Shown one piece after another: positions 6,130-14,243 of a stretch of DNA of 39,770 nt. The stretch is from assembly GCA_036567985.1 (NCBI GenBank), contig DATCTK010000064.1, positions 1-39,770 of the forward strand, given 5' to 3'. How positions within the stretch are numbered: position 1 is the first letter of the stretch; the number at the start of each line of letters is the position of its first letter. Source of the stretch: SZUA-229 sp036567985 (GTDB lineage Bacteria; Pseudomonadota; Gammaproteobacteria; SZUA-229). The position numbers were made by a program, and so were the translations under genes. A model generated the notes under the pieces. That model had not been told where the DNA came from. It made no database searches and saw nothing but the letters and a program-made list of their open reading frames with translations.

Positions 6130-6786
6130 ATGCAACGCTCAATTTATACCCGGCTGCTGGCCCTTTGTCTGATGCTGTTTAGCCTGAATGCAGTCGCCAG
6201 AGATGTGCGTTATGTAAGTGATGATCTCACCATCCCGATGCGAACCGGCACAACCTTTAATCATAAAATTTTAAAGTTTCTTAACAGCGGCATGCCGGTT
6301 GAGGTGCTGGAAACCTCGGATGATGGTAACCATGTGCGCATCGCGCTGGTCGATGAGCCTGACAACACCGGCTGGGTTGAGGCAAAGCTGCTGATGGAGC
6401 AGCCCAGTGCCCGTGAGCAGTTGCAGCAGGTGAGAAAGAAAAACCAGGCTTTGCTGGATCAGCAGGCGGAGCTTAAACAGCAGATTGCTGCACTGAAGAA
6501 AAAGGAAAATGAGCTGGCACAGGTGAAAAGCACACTGGCGCAGTTGCAGGAAAGCGCAGCGGAGCCGATTCGTGTGGCAGAGGAAAACCTGCAGCTCAAG
6601 CAGGCGCTGGCCGATGCAAGGGCCACTAATGAAAGTCTGCGCAGCGAGAATGCCTTTCTGGCGGATGACAGCCTGAAACAGTGGTTTTTAATCGGTGCGG
6701 CGGTGTCCATAGGCAGTTTGCTGCTGGGGCTATTGATTACCCGCATTAACTGGAAAAAGAAAAACAGCTGGGCCGGTACTTTCTAG
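6130..6786 (+). CDS. Membrane-anchored SH3-domain protein (YgiM/TIGR04211-like)
   Basis: A 218-residue protein with an N-terminal signal peptide (about residues 1-24, ending NAVARD), one bacterial SH3 domain (about 25-90, with VSDDLTIPMRTGTTF and the GWVE end), a long charged coiled coil (about 95-180) and a C-terminal membrane segment (about 188-208) followed by the basic tail NWKKK. This is the layout of the YgiM/TIGR04211 family of periplasmic SH3 proteins held in the inner membrane; the function in E. coli is poorly defined. I chose the ATG at 6130 over an upstream start at 6067 because it places the signal peptide at the N-terminus. Confidence 0.85.
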   Translation: MQRSIYTRLLALCLMLFSLNAVARDVRYVSDDLTIPMRTGTTFNHKILKFLNSGMPVEVLETSDDGNHVRIALVDEPDNTGWVEAKLLMEQPSAREQLQQVRKKNQALLDQQAELKQQIAALKKKENELAQVKSTLAQLQESAAEPIRVAEENLQLKQALADARATNESLRSENAFLADDSLKQWFLIGAAVSIGSLLLGLLITRINWKKKNSWAGTF

Positions 6787-6880
6787 GCACCGTGCCCGCG
6801 GTTTTTAAACAGTTGTAATTTCAGGCGCCACTGGCTAGACTTGCCGCAACACACTGTTATTCAAACACTTTTACAACCTG

Positions 6881-6952
6881 TTTAATCAGGCCTGTGTATG
6901 TCTGATTAAATTACCACGTGGCCTTACGTATGGGTCACCACTGTAGCCAGGA
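6881..6952 (+). promoter_or_regulatory. Candidate thrS translational operator
   Basis: The thrS leader holds a 9-bp hairpin TTTAATCAG/CTGATTAAA (6881-6910) and, nearer the start, a hairpin GTGGCC/GGTCAC with loop TTACGTATG (6918-6938), then the Shine-Dalgarno sequence (CCAGGAGCC, 6946-6954). The loop contains CGT at -32 to -30 from the ATG. In E. coli ThrRS represses its own mRNA by binding a hairpin at about this distance whose loop mimics the CGU anticodon of tRNA-Thr, with a second hairpin upstream. The same two-hairpin arrangement here suggests the same control; that is inference by analogy. Confidence 0.55.
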
Positions 6953-6958
6953 GCCAAT

Positions 6959-8884
6959 ATGCCGGTTATTACCCTGCCTGACGGGAGTCAGCGCACTTTT
7001 TCATCCCCTGTTTCTGTTTATGATGTCGCCGCCGAAATCGGCCCCGGCCTGGCCAAGGCCATGCTGGCGGGCAAGGTCAATGGCGAGCTGGTGGATGCCG
7101 CCTATGTGATGGACGATGATGCCGAGCTGGCGATTATCACCGACAAGAATGAAGAAGGCCTGGAGATTATTCGCCACTCCGCCGCGCACCTGCTGGCGCA
7201 GGCGGTGAAGCAGCTCTACCCCAGCGCGCAAATCACCATCGGCCCGGTGATTGACGACGGTTTCTACTACGACATCGATTACGAAGAAAGTTTCAGCCCC
7301 GAGGATCTGCAGAAAATTGAGCAGAAGATGGCCGAGCTGGCGAAAGAAGACTACAGGGTCAGCCGTTCAGTCAAAAGCCGCGACGAGGCGGTGAAGTTCT
7401 TCCGCGATATGGGCGAGGAATACAAGGCGCAGATTATCGAGGATATTCCCGCGGATCAGGCGCTGTCGCTCTACACCCAGGGTGAATTTACCGACCTGTG
7501 CCGTGGCCCTCACGTGCCCAGCACTGGCAAGATCAAGGCCTTCAAGCTGACCAAGCTGGCGGGTGCTTACTGGCGTGGCGATTCCAATAACAAGATGCTA
7601 CAACGCATCTATGGCACTGCCTGGGCCGATAAGAAGCAGCTCAAGGCCTATCTCAGGCGCATTGAAGAAGCGGAAAAGCGGGACCACCGCAAAATCGGCA
7701 AGCAGCTGGGGCTGTTCCACACCCAGGAAGAAGCGCCGGGCATGGTGTTCTGGCATAAGGATGGCTGGGATCTCAACCTGACCATTCGTAACTACATTCG
7801 CGACCGTCTGCGTGATCATGGCTACCAGGAAATCAATACACCCCAGGTGGTGGATCGCAGCCTGTGGGAAAAGTCCGGCCACTGGGACAAGTTCAGCGAG
7901 ATGATGTTTACCACTCACTCTGAAAGCCGGGACTACGCGGTCAAGCCGATGAACTGCCCCTGCCATATCCAGGTGTTCAACCAGGGACTGAAATCCTACC
8001 GCGACCTGCCGTTGCGCCTGGCGGAGTTCGGTTCCTGCCACCGCAACGAGCCGTCGGGCACGCTGCATGGCCTGATGCGGGTGCGTAACTTTGTGCAGGA
8101 TGATGCGCATATCTTCTGCACCGAAGAGCAGCTGCAGGATGAAGTGTCTGATTTTATTGACCTGACCTACGATGTGTACCGTGATTTCGGTTTCGACAAT
8201 ATAGAAATTGCGTTATCCACCCGCCCGGAGCAGCGCGTGGGTTCCGATGAAATCTGGGATCAGGCGGAACAGGCGCTGGCGGATGCACTCAGTGCCAAGG
8301 GCATAGAATACAAGCTGCAGCCGGGCGAGGGCGCGTTCTACGGGCCGAAGATCGAATTCACCCTGAAAGACTGCCTGGAGCGCGGCTGGCAGTGTGGCAC
8401 CATGCAGGTGGATTTCTCCATGCCGGGCCGGCTGGATGCGCAGTATGTGGCGGAAGATGGCAGCCGCAAGGTGCCGGTGATGCTGCATCGCGCCATTCTG
8501 GGCTCGGTCGAGCGATTTATCGGCATCCTGATCGAGCATTACGAGGGCAAATTCCCGCTCTGGTTGAGCCCGATGCATGCCGTAATCATGAACATTACCG
8601 ACAAACAGGCCGAATTTGCGCAGAAAGTTGAAAAAATGCTGCATAAACGTGGGTTTAAGGTGAAAGCGGACTTGAGAAATGAGAAGGTAGGCTTTAAAAT
8701 CCGCGAGCATACATTGCAGCGTGTTCCCTATATGTTGGTCATTGGTGACCGGGAACTGGAAAATCAGAGTGTGGCCGTGCGTTCACGAAGCGGCGAGGAT
8801 CTTGGCAGTATGAGCGTTGACGCGTTCGCTGACCACCTCGCAGACGCGATCGAGAAGCACGGTCTCGCTATTTCGGAGGAATAA
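6959..8884 (+). CDS. thrS: Threonyl-tRNA synthetase
   Basis: Charges tRNA-Thr with threonine in the cytoplasm. The 641 residues match the full-length form: an N-terminal TGS domain (about 1-62), an editing domain with HSAAHLLAQAVKQLYP (HxxxH-type, about 72-90) and DLCRGPHVP, a class II catalytic core with the zinc-site cysteine in MNCPCHIQVF, motif 2 FGSCHRNEPSGTLHGLMRVR, motif 3 HRAILGSVERFIG, and an anticodon-binding domain from about 540. The ATG has AGGAG upstream. It is followed after 4 bp by infC, as in E. coli. Confidence 0.98.
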   Translation: MPVITLPDGSQRTFSSPVSVYDVAAEIGPGLAKAMLAGKVNGELVDAAYVMDDDAELAIITDKNEEGLEIIRHSAAHLLAQAVKQLYPSAQITIGPVIDDGFYYDIDYEESFSPEDLQKIEQKMAELAKEDYRVSRSVKSRDEAVKFFRDMGEEYKAQIIEDIPADQALSLYTQGEFTDLCRGPHVPSTGKIKAFKLTKLAGAYWRGDSNNKMLQRIYGTAWADKKQLKAYLRRIEEAEKRDHRKIGKQLGLFHTQEEAPGMVFWHKDGWDLNLTIRNYIRDRLRDHGYQEINTPQVVDRSLWEKSGHWDKFSEMMFTTHSESRDYAVKPMNCPCHIQVFNQGLKSYRDLPLRLAEFGSCHRNEPSGTLHGLMRVRNFVQDDAHIFCTEEQLQDEVSDFIDLTYDVYRDFGFDNIEIALSTRPEQRVGSDEIWDQAEQALADALSAKGIEYKLQPGEGAFYGPKIEFTLKDCLERGWQCGTMQVDFSMPGRLDAQYVAEDGSRKVPVMLHRAILGSVERFIGILIEHYEGKFPLWLSPMHAVIMNITDKQAEFAQKVEKMLHKRGFKVKADLRNEKVGFKIREHTLQRVPYMLVIGDRELENQSVAVRSRSGEDLGSMSVDAFADHLADAIEKHGLAISEE

Positions 8885-8888
8885 AACA

Positions 8889-9416
8889 ATCGCAGCTGAC
8901 AAGAAGAAAACTCTCATAAACGACAAGATCACCTACCCGGAGGTACGTGTGATTGATGATCAGGGAGAGCAGCTAGGCATCATGAGTTCTGCTGATGCGC
9001 TGGCAAAGGCCGGTGAACAAAATCTGGATCTGGTAGAAGTATCACCGAATGCGAGCCCTCCGGTTTGTCGTATTATGGATTACGGCAAATTCAGGTTTGA
9101 AGCGAAAAAGCAGTTAAACCTGAACAAGAAGAAAACCAAGCAGGTACAGGTGAAGGAAATTAAATTCCGTCCGCGTACTGAAGAAGGCGACTATAAAACC
9201 AAAGTTAGAAAACTGCGGGAGTTCCTGGAAAAGGGTGACAAGATCAAGGTGACCTTGCGTTACCGGGGTCGTGAATTTGCCCACCAGGAGTTGGGTCTGG
9301 AGTTACTCAAGCGCGTTAGCGCCGATCTTGATGAATACGGCACGGTCGATCAGATGCCGAAAATGGAAGGTCGCCAGATGGTGATGATGATGTCACCGAG
9401 AAAGTCCAAGCCCTAG
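8889..9416 (+). CDS. infC: Translation initiation factor IF-3 (AUC start)
   Basis: IF-3 binds the 30S subunit and rejects wrong start codons and initiator tRNAs. The 175-residue product holds the N-domain block SPNASPPVCRIMDYGKF, the KKKTKQVQVKEIKFRP linker and the C-domain ending MMMSPRKSKP. No ATG, GTG or TTG lies near the expected N-terminus. The likely start is ATC at 8889, giving (M)AADKKKT..., with GGAGG 8 nt upstream inside the end of thrS. E. coli infC uses AUU, which lets IF-3 repress itself; AUC would serve the same role. An upstream in-frame start inside thrS would add residues foreign to the family. Confidence 0.95.
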   Translation: MAADKKKTLINDKITYPEVRVIDDQGEQLGIMSSADALAKAGEQNLDLVEVSPNASPPVCRIMDYGKFRFEAKKQLNLNKKKTKQVQVKEIKFRPRTEEGDYKTKVRKLREFLEKGDKIKVTLRYRGREFAHQELGLELLKRVSADLDEYGTVDQMPKMEGRQMVMMMSPRKSKP

Positions 9417-9590
9417 TCAATGTACTAGTCGCTGTAAAAGATCTGCCGGTTTGCAATAGCCGGCCATGGTTAACCAGGGTTTCCATGTGATGTGGCAACA
9501 CATTAAAACCCGGAAATAATCACCTTGCATCCGCTGTTAATCCTTAACAGTTGGGACTGGGTCTTTTAAAGCATTATTTTGGAGTAAGCA
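9417..9590 (+). promoter_or_regulatory. infC-rpmI leader with hairpins
   Basis: The 174-bp gap before rpmI holds CCGG-TTTGCAATA-GCCGG near 9448-9466 and a perfect CTGTTAA-TCC-TTAACAG hairpin (9533-9549). In E. coli the region before rpmI forms an L20-binding site that represses rpmI-rplT translation. The location fits, but I cannot confirm the L20 pseudoknot by eye. GGAG lies 7 bp before the rpmI ATG. Confidence 0.35.
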
Positions 9591-9788
9591 ATGCCAAAGA
9601 TGAAAACTAACCGCGGAGCTGCAAAGCGTTTCCGCAAAAACGGATCGGGTGGCTTCAAACGCGGCCAGTCATTCCGTCGCCACATTCTGACCAAGAAGTC
9701 TACTAAACGTAAACGTCATTTACGTGAACCTTCACAGGTTGCCAAGTGCGATATTCGCATGGTTAACCGTATGTTACCTTACGTATAG
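9591..9788 (+). CDS. rpmI: 50S ribosomal protein L35
   Basis: A 65-residue, very basic protein starting MPKMKTNRGAAKRFRKNGSG, the standard L35 N-terminus, with HILTKKSTKRKRHLR in the middle. It lies in the infC-rpmI-rplT operon and is separated from rplT by 11 bp. GGAGTAAGCA precedes the ATG. Confidence 0.98.
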   Translation: MPKMKTNRGAAKRFRKNGSGGFKRGQSFRRHILTKKSTKRKRHLREPSQVAKCDIRMVNRMLPYV

Positions 9789-9799
9789 GAGTCTGAATC

Positions 9800-10165
9800 A
9801 TGGCAAGAGTTAAACGTGGTGTTCAGGCGAGAGCTGCACACAAGAAAATAATGAAGAAAGCCAAGGGTTATTACGGTGCACGTAGTCGTGTTTATCGTGT
9901 AGCTCATCAGGCTGTCATTAAAGCAGGTCAATATGCGTACCGTGACCGTCGTGTTAAGAAACGTGAGTTCCGCAAACTGTGGATCACCCGTATCAATGCA
10001 GCCGCGCGTATGTTCGACATGTCCTACAGCCGCTTTATGGATGGTTTAAACAAAGCTGAAATCAGCCTTGACCGTAAAGTACTGGCAGACATCGCTGTGC
10101 ATGATATCGATGCGTTTGGTCAGTTAGTTGAAGCAGCTAAAGCTGGCCTTACAAAAGCAGCGTAG
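9800..10165 (+). CDS. rplT: 50S ribosomal protein L20
   Basis: A 121-residue basic protein. The start MARVKRGVQARAAHKKIMKK and the GYYGARSRVYRVAHQAVIKA block are diagnostic for L20, which acts in early 50S assembly and in E. coli also represses its own operon. AGGAG overlaps the end of rpmI just upstream, so translation of the two is probably coupled. A strongly folded 3' region and a terminator follow. Confidence 0.98.
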   Translation: MARVKRGVQARAAHKKIMKKAKGYYGARSRVYRVAHQAVIKAGQYAYRDRRVKKREFRKLWITRINAAARMFDMSYSRFMDGLNKAEISLDRKVLADIAVHDIDAFGQLVEAAKAGLTKAA

Positions 10166-10170
10166 TTCTA

Positions 10171-10275
10171 AGCTGGTAATCCAGCTCACGCCTGAGTAGC
10201 TCCAGGGCGTTGTTGAAAAATGGGCATTTACTCAGTGTAAACTTACATTTTTCGCCTGGCCCTGAAACTACTCAG
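10171..10275 (+). other. Nested palindrome downstream of rplT
   Basis: First comes AGCTGG-TAAT-CCAGCT (10171-10186). Then four nested stems share one axis: CTGAGTAG (10192) with CTACTCAG (10268), CAGGGC (10203) with GCCCTG (10259), GAAAAATG (10215) with CATTTTTC (10246), and TTTAC with GTAAA (10227-10241). This 84-bp cruciform lies ahead of the terminator. It may be a repeat element or an mRNA 3' structure; I do not recognise it as a named RNA. Confidence 0.7.
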
Positions 10276-10310
10276 ACGCAACCTGAATCACCAGTTGCAA
10301 GACAAGAACT

Positions 10311-10342
10311 AAAGGGAAAGGCCAGTGTCTTTCCCTTTTTTT
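10311..10342 (+). terminator. Intrinsic terminator of the infC-rpmI-rplT unit
   Basis: AAAGGGAAAG pairs with CTTTCCCTTT around an 8-nt loop and is followed by a T-run (10336-10342). It separates the L20 operon from pheST, which in E. coli are cotranscribed. Confidence 0.8.
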
Positions 10343-10432
10343 ATGTACAGGATGTGCGGTATTTCGCGAGAGGCAGGACGCCGGTAGCGATATGTACAGG
10401 ATGCACGGTATTCCGCGGGAGGCGTGTGACAT
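10343..10432 (+). repeat. Two degenerate AGGA-hairpin repeats
   Basis: ATGTACAGGATGTGCGGTAT (10344 on) and ATGTACAGGATGCACGGTAT (10392 on) are direct repeats about 49 bp apart. A GGC-AGGAC-GCC hairpin lies between them (10372-10382). A third copy, GCACAGGATGTGCGGAAT, is at 10560 inside the next element. The AGGA loop flanked by complementary bases is the same module that ends the tRNA-associated elements. Confidence 0.6.
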
Positions 10433-10449
10433 CGTTAGCCTTTAGTAGC

Positions 10450-10630
10450 GTAGGGTGGATCAAGCATAGCGGATCCACCACAAAACTGAAAAAAAACGCG
10501 AACAACGCACTAAAATGCAGGAGCACTTTGAACTTGCGCATGCACGGCTCGAAGGATGGAGCACAGGATGTGCGGAATAAATGAGTGCAAATAGGAATTC
10601 GGTGGATCCGCTGCGCTTGATCCACCCTAC
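10450..10630. mobile_element. 181-bp MITE-like element with 30-bp inverted ends
   Basis: The left end (10450-10479, beginning GTAGGGTGGATCAAGC) and the right end (10601-10630) are inverted repeats matching at 28 of 30 bases. Each end is also a hairpin by itself, GGATCC-type with GGTGGATC pairing to GATCCACC. The 121-bp interior has no convincing gene and contains one AGGA hairpin (10560-10573). GTAGGGTGGAT-type palindromes are widely dispersed in proteobacterial genomes. No target-site duplication is obvious. The element lies in the rplT-pheS gap. Confidence 0.65.
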
Positions 10631-10726
10631 AGGTGATTTGCGTTTATTTGCGTTCATTAGCGGACCAAAGACTAAAAAACTATTTGCCGGCAATGCCCCG
10701 GCTTTCATTTTATAACCAAACAGAAA

Positions 10727-11758
10727 ATGGTACTTATTGTGGCTGACTTACAAGATGTATTAAAACTGGCGCAACAAGCGGTTGCTGATGCAACAGACCT
10801 GCAGACACTGGACGAGGTTCGGGTGCAGTACCTGGGTAAAAAAGGCGAGTTTACCGCACAGTTAAAGCAGCTCGGCCAGCTACCGGCAGACGAACGCAAA
10901 GCCGCCGGGCAGCAAATCAATGACGCCAAGCGAGCCTTCCAGGAAGTGCTGGAACAGCGCAAGCAGTCACTGGAAGCAGCGCAGCTGAATGCGCAGCTGG
11001 CGGCAGATACGGTAGATGTAAGTCTGCCGGGTCGTGGACAGACACCGGGTGGTTTGCATCCGGTGAGTCGCACTATGATGCGCATTAAGGAACTGTTTAG
11101 CGGGCTGGGTTTCGATGTCGCGGAAGGCCCGGAAATTGAAGATGACTTCCATAACTTCGAAGCGCTGAATATCCCGTCCCATCATCCGGCGCGCGCCATG
11201 CACGATACCTTTTACTTTGATGCCAGCACACTGCTACGTACCCATACTTCACCGGTGCAGGTACGTGCGATGGAAAGCAGTGAGCCGCCGTTGCGTCTGA
11301 TTGCACCGGGACGGGTGTATCGCTGTGATTCCGATCTGACCCATACGCCGATGTTCCACCAGGTGGAAGGCTTGATGGTGGACACCGATGTAAGCTTTGC
11401 CGATTTAATGGGAACCCTGGATCGCTTCCTGCGGCTGTTTTTTGAAAACGAAAAACTGCAAACGCGTTTTCGCCCATCCTATTTTCCCTTCACCGAGCCC
11501 TCGTCCGAGGTGGATATACAGTGCGTGATGTGTGAAGGCGAGGGCTGCCGGGTATGCAGCCACACCGGCTGGCTGGAAGTGCTGGGTTGCGGCATGGTGC
11601 ACCCGGAAGTGTTCCGCCATGTGGGCATAGATAATGAAAAATTCACCGGCTATGCCTTCGGTATGGGGGTAGAGCGACTGGCGATGTTGCGTTACGGCGT
11701 GAATGACCTGCGCCTGTTTTTTGAAAATGATATCAAGTTTCTAAAACAGTTTGCCTGA
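10727..11758 (+). CDS. pheS: Phenylalanyl-tRNA synthetase alpha subunit
   Basis: Forms the alpha2-beta2 PheRS with PheT. The 343-residue product has an N-terminal coiled coil (about 5-90) and the class II core: GGLHPVSRTMMRIKELF, the motif-2 loop RVYRCDSDLTHTPMFHQVEG, the cysteine-containing strand CVMCEGEGCRVCSHTGWLEV, and motif 3 GMGVERLAMLRYGVNDLR. The ATG at 10727 has no clear Shine-Dalgarno; a GTG four codons later is an alternative. The repeat elements just upstream may have changed its original leader. Confidence 0.96.
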   Translation: MVLIVADLQDVLKLAQQAVADATDLQTLDEVRVQYLGKKGEFTAQLKQLGQLPADERKAAGQQINDAKRAFQEVLEQRKQSLEAAQLNAQLAADTVDVSLPGRGQTPGGLHPVSRTMMRIKELFSGLGFDVAEGPEIEDDFHNFEALNIPSHHPARAMHDTFYFDASTLLRTHTSPVQVRAMESSEPPLRLIAPGRVYRCDSDLTHTPMFHQVEGLMVDTDVSFADLMGTLDRFLRLFFENEKLQTRFRPSYFPFTEPSSEVDIQCVMCEGEGCRVCSHTGWLEVLGCGMVHPEVFRHVGIDNEKFTGYAFGMGVERLAMLRYGVNDLRLFFENDIKFLKQFA

Positions 11759-11868
11759 TTGCACTAATGTGCAGGCCAGCACTGGCTGAAAAATACCATC
11801 GATAAAGCGGCGAGCAGAAACGCTTTAATTTAGTTTAAATCCGTCATTACGGATCAAGGGTTTGATTG

Positions 11869-14241
11869 ATGAAAATCTCACAAAACTGGTTACACGAGTG
11901 GGTTAATCCTCAGGTAAGCACCGAGGACTTTTGTGCAAAAATCACCATGGCAGGGCTGGAAGTTGATTCGGTCGAGCCGGCTGCCGGTGACTTTAGCAAT
12001 ATTGTGGTGGCACGGGTTAAATCGGTAGCAAAACACCCGGATGCAGACAAGCTCAATGTCTGCCAGGTGGACACAGGTACAGAGGAGCTGCAAATCGTTT
12101 GTGGTGCCGCCAATGTGCGCGAAGGGCTGGTGGTCGCCTGTGCAAAAATCGGTGCGGTTTTGCCCGGCGATTTCAAAATAAAAAAATCAAAACTGCGTGG
12201 CGTCGAGTCCTTTGGCATGTTGTGTTCGGAAAAGGAAATGGGCCTGGCAGAACAGGCAGATGGCCTGATGGAGTTACCGGATAATGCCCCCATCGGCGAT
12301 GATATCCGTGAATACCTGGGGCTGGACGATACCATTATCGAGGTTGACCTGACCCCCAATCGCAGTGACTGCCTGAGTGTGGCCGGTGTTGCCCGGGAAG
12401 TGGCTACGCTCTATCAATGTGAAATGAATGCCCCGCAAATCGCTGAAGTGGCGGCAGATATCGATGATGTGCTGCCACTGTCTGTCTCGGCCAGTGAAGC
12501 CTGTCCGCGTTACCTGGGCAGGATCATGCACAATGTGGATGTGAGCGCCGCCACGCCGCTGTGGATGGTGGAAAAGCTGCGTCGTTCCGGCATTCGCAGT
12601 CTGGGCCCGGTGGTGGATGTGACCAACTACGTGATGCTGGAGCTGGGGCAGCCGATGCACGCATTTGACCTGGATCTGCTGCAGGGGGGTATCCAGGTGC
12701 GCATGGCGCAGCCGGGTGAAAAAATCACCCTGCTGGATGGCAAGCAGATTGAAGCAGTCGAAGACACCCTGCTGATTGCCGATGACAAAGCGCCGCTGGC
12801 GCTGGCCGGCATTATGGGGGGCGAGCACTCCGGCGTCACCGACAGCACCCGGCATATTTTCCTCGAAGCTGCTCATTTCAGCCCGCTGGCCATCGCCGGC
12901 AAGGCACGTGAATACGGTCTGCACACCGACTCCTCGCACCGCTTCGAGCGCGGTGTTGACCCGGAATTGCCCGCCAGGGCACTGGCCCGTGCCACCCGCC
13001 TGTTAAGTGGTATATGCGGTGGACAGGCAGGGCCGGTGATCGAGCACAGCTCGGCAGCGGATCTGCCGCGGTGTGAGCCGATTCAGCTGCGCCTGTCGCG
13101 GGTTAACCGCATGCTGGGCCTAACCTTTACAGAGGAGCAGGTAGAAGCCATCCTGGGTCGACTGGGCATGCAGCTGACGCGTGAGGCGGATGGCTGGCAG
13201 GTGATCGCCCCCAGTTTCCGCTTTGATATCGCCATCGAGGCGGACCTGATCGAGGAGATCATCCGTATTCACGGCTATAACAATATCCCGCGCACCATGC
13301 CCGCCTATACGCCGCTGATGAAGCCGCTGGATGAGGCCGCTGTTTCCCTGCAACGGGTCAAGGATGCACTGGTGGAGCGGGGCTATTTCGAAGCCATCAG
13401 TTACAGCTTTGTCGACCCCAAATGGCAGGCGGCGATCAACCCGGACCTGCCGCCGGTGAAACTGGCCAACCCGATTTCCGCCGATCTTTCGGTGATGCGC
13501 ACCAGTATCTGGCCCGGGCTGCTGAAAGCCATCCAGCATAACCTCAATCGCCAGCAAAACCGTCTGCGGCTGTTTGAAACCGGCCTGACTTTTATCAATA
13601 AAGACAATGGCCTGGAGCAACGTTCTAAAGTATGTGGTGCGATTGCCGGGCCACTGATGGCGGAGCAGTGGGGCGAGAGCCCACGCAAGGTGGACTTCTT
13701 TGATATCAAGGCCGATGTGGAGGCGCTGCTGTCACTGGGTGGGCTGGACGAGGTTTCCTTTATAAAAGCCGAGCATGCGGCGCTGCATCCGGGACAAAGT
13801 GCACAAATTTTAAAGAAAAATCAACCCATTGGCTGGGTCGGTGCATTGCACCCAAATACCCTCAAACAGCTCGATATTGAGCCCGTAGTGTATGTCTTCG
13901 AACTGGACCAGCAATCCCTGTTAGAGGGCGCCATACCGGCGTTTCAGCCACTTTCACGCTTCCCCGAAGTGCGCCGCGACCTGGCTTTGCTGGTGCGCGA
14001 GGATATCCCCGTGGACGAGCTGGTTAAATCAATAAAATCAGCGACTTCTGAAATAATTCAGGAAATTTTATTATTTGATGTCTATACTGGTACGGGAATA
14101 GAAGATGGTCTAAAAAGTGTCGCTTTAGGCTTGATTTTACAGGGATTTTCCAGCACTCTTAAGGATGAGGACGTGGAAAAAGAAATTATAAGAATCGTCA
14201 CCGTCTTAAATGAAAGATATGGTGCTACACTACGGGAGTAG
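11869..14241 (+). CDS. pheT: Phenylalanyl-tRNA synthetase beta subunit
   Basis: A 790-residue beta subunit. An EMAP-II-like tRNA-binding domain (about 40-150, HPDADKLNVCQVDTG) comes first, then B3/B4 editing (about 200-400, AREYGLHTDSSHRFERGVD), B5 (about 405-475), a catalytic-like domain (FEAISYSFVDPKWQ) and a C-terminal FDX-ACB anticodon domain (PLSRFPEVRRDLALLV, about 695-790). I chose the ATG at 11869, with AAGGG 9 nt upstream, rather than the TTG one codon before. The start MKISQNWLHEWVNP is canonical. It ends 2 bp before ihfA. Confidence 0.98.
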   Translation: MKISQNWLHEWVNPQVSTEDFCAKITMAGLEVDSVEPAAGDFSNIVVARVKSVAKHPDADKLNVCQVDTGTEELQIVCGAANVREGLVVACAKIGAVLPGDFKIKKSKLRGVESFGMLCSEKEMGLAEQADGLMELPDNAPIGDDIREYLGLDDTIIEVDLTPNRSDCLSVAGVAREVATLYQCEMNAPQIAEVAADIDDVLPLSVSASEACPRYLGRIMHNVDVSAATPLWMVEKLRRSGIRSLGPVVDVTNYVMLELGQPMHAFDLDLLQGGIQVRMAQPGEKITLLDGKQIEAVEDTLLIADDKAPLALAGIMGGEHSGVTDSTRHIFLEAAHFSPLAIAGKAREYGLHTDSSHRFERGVDPELPARALARATRLLSGICGGQAGPVIEHSSAADLPRCEPIQLRLSRVNRMLGLTFTEEQVEAILGRLGMQLTREADGWQVIAPSFRFDIAIEADLIEEIIRIHGYNNIPRTMPAYTPLMKPLDEAAVSLQRVKDALVERGYFEAISYSFVDPKWQAAINPDLPPVKLANPISADLSVMRTSIWPGLLKAIQHNLNRQQNRLRLFETGLTFINKDNGLEQRSKVCGAIAGPLMAEQWGESPRKVDFFDIKADVEALLSLGGLDEVSFIKAEHAALHPGQSAQILKKNQPIGWVGALHPNTLKQLDIEPVVYVFELDQQSLLEGAIPAFQPLSRFPEVRRDLALLVREDIPVDELVKSIKSATSEIIQEILLFDVYTGTGIEDGLKSVALGLILQGFSSTLKDEDVEKEIIRIVTVLNERYGATLRE

Positions 14242-14243
14242 AA

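Noticed and set aside
8817..8888. Upstream in-frame extension of infC inside thrS
   Set aside because: The added residues do not match the IF-3 N-terminus and the strong GGAGG lies downstream of that start.
10210..10584. Open frame of 124 codons between rplT and pheS
   Set aside because: It reads through a nested palindrome, a terminator and two repeats; the sequence is explained by those structures.
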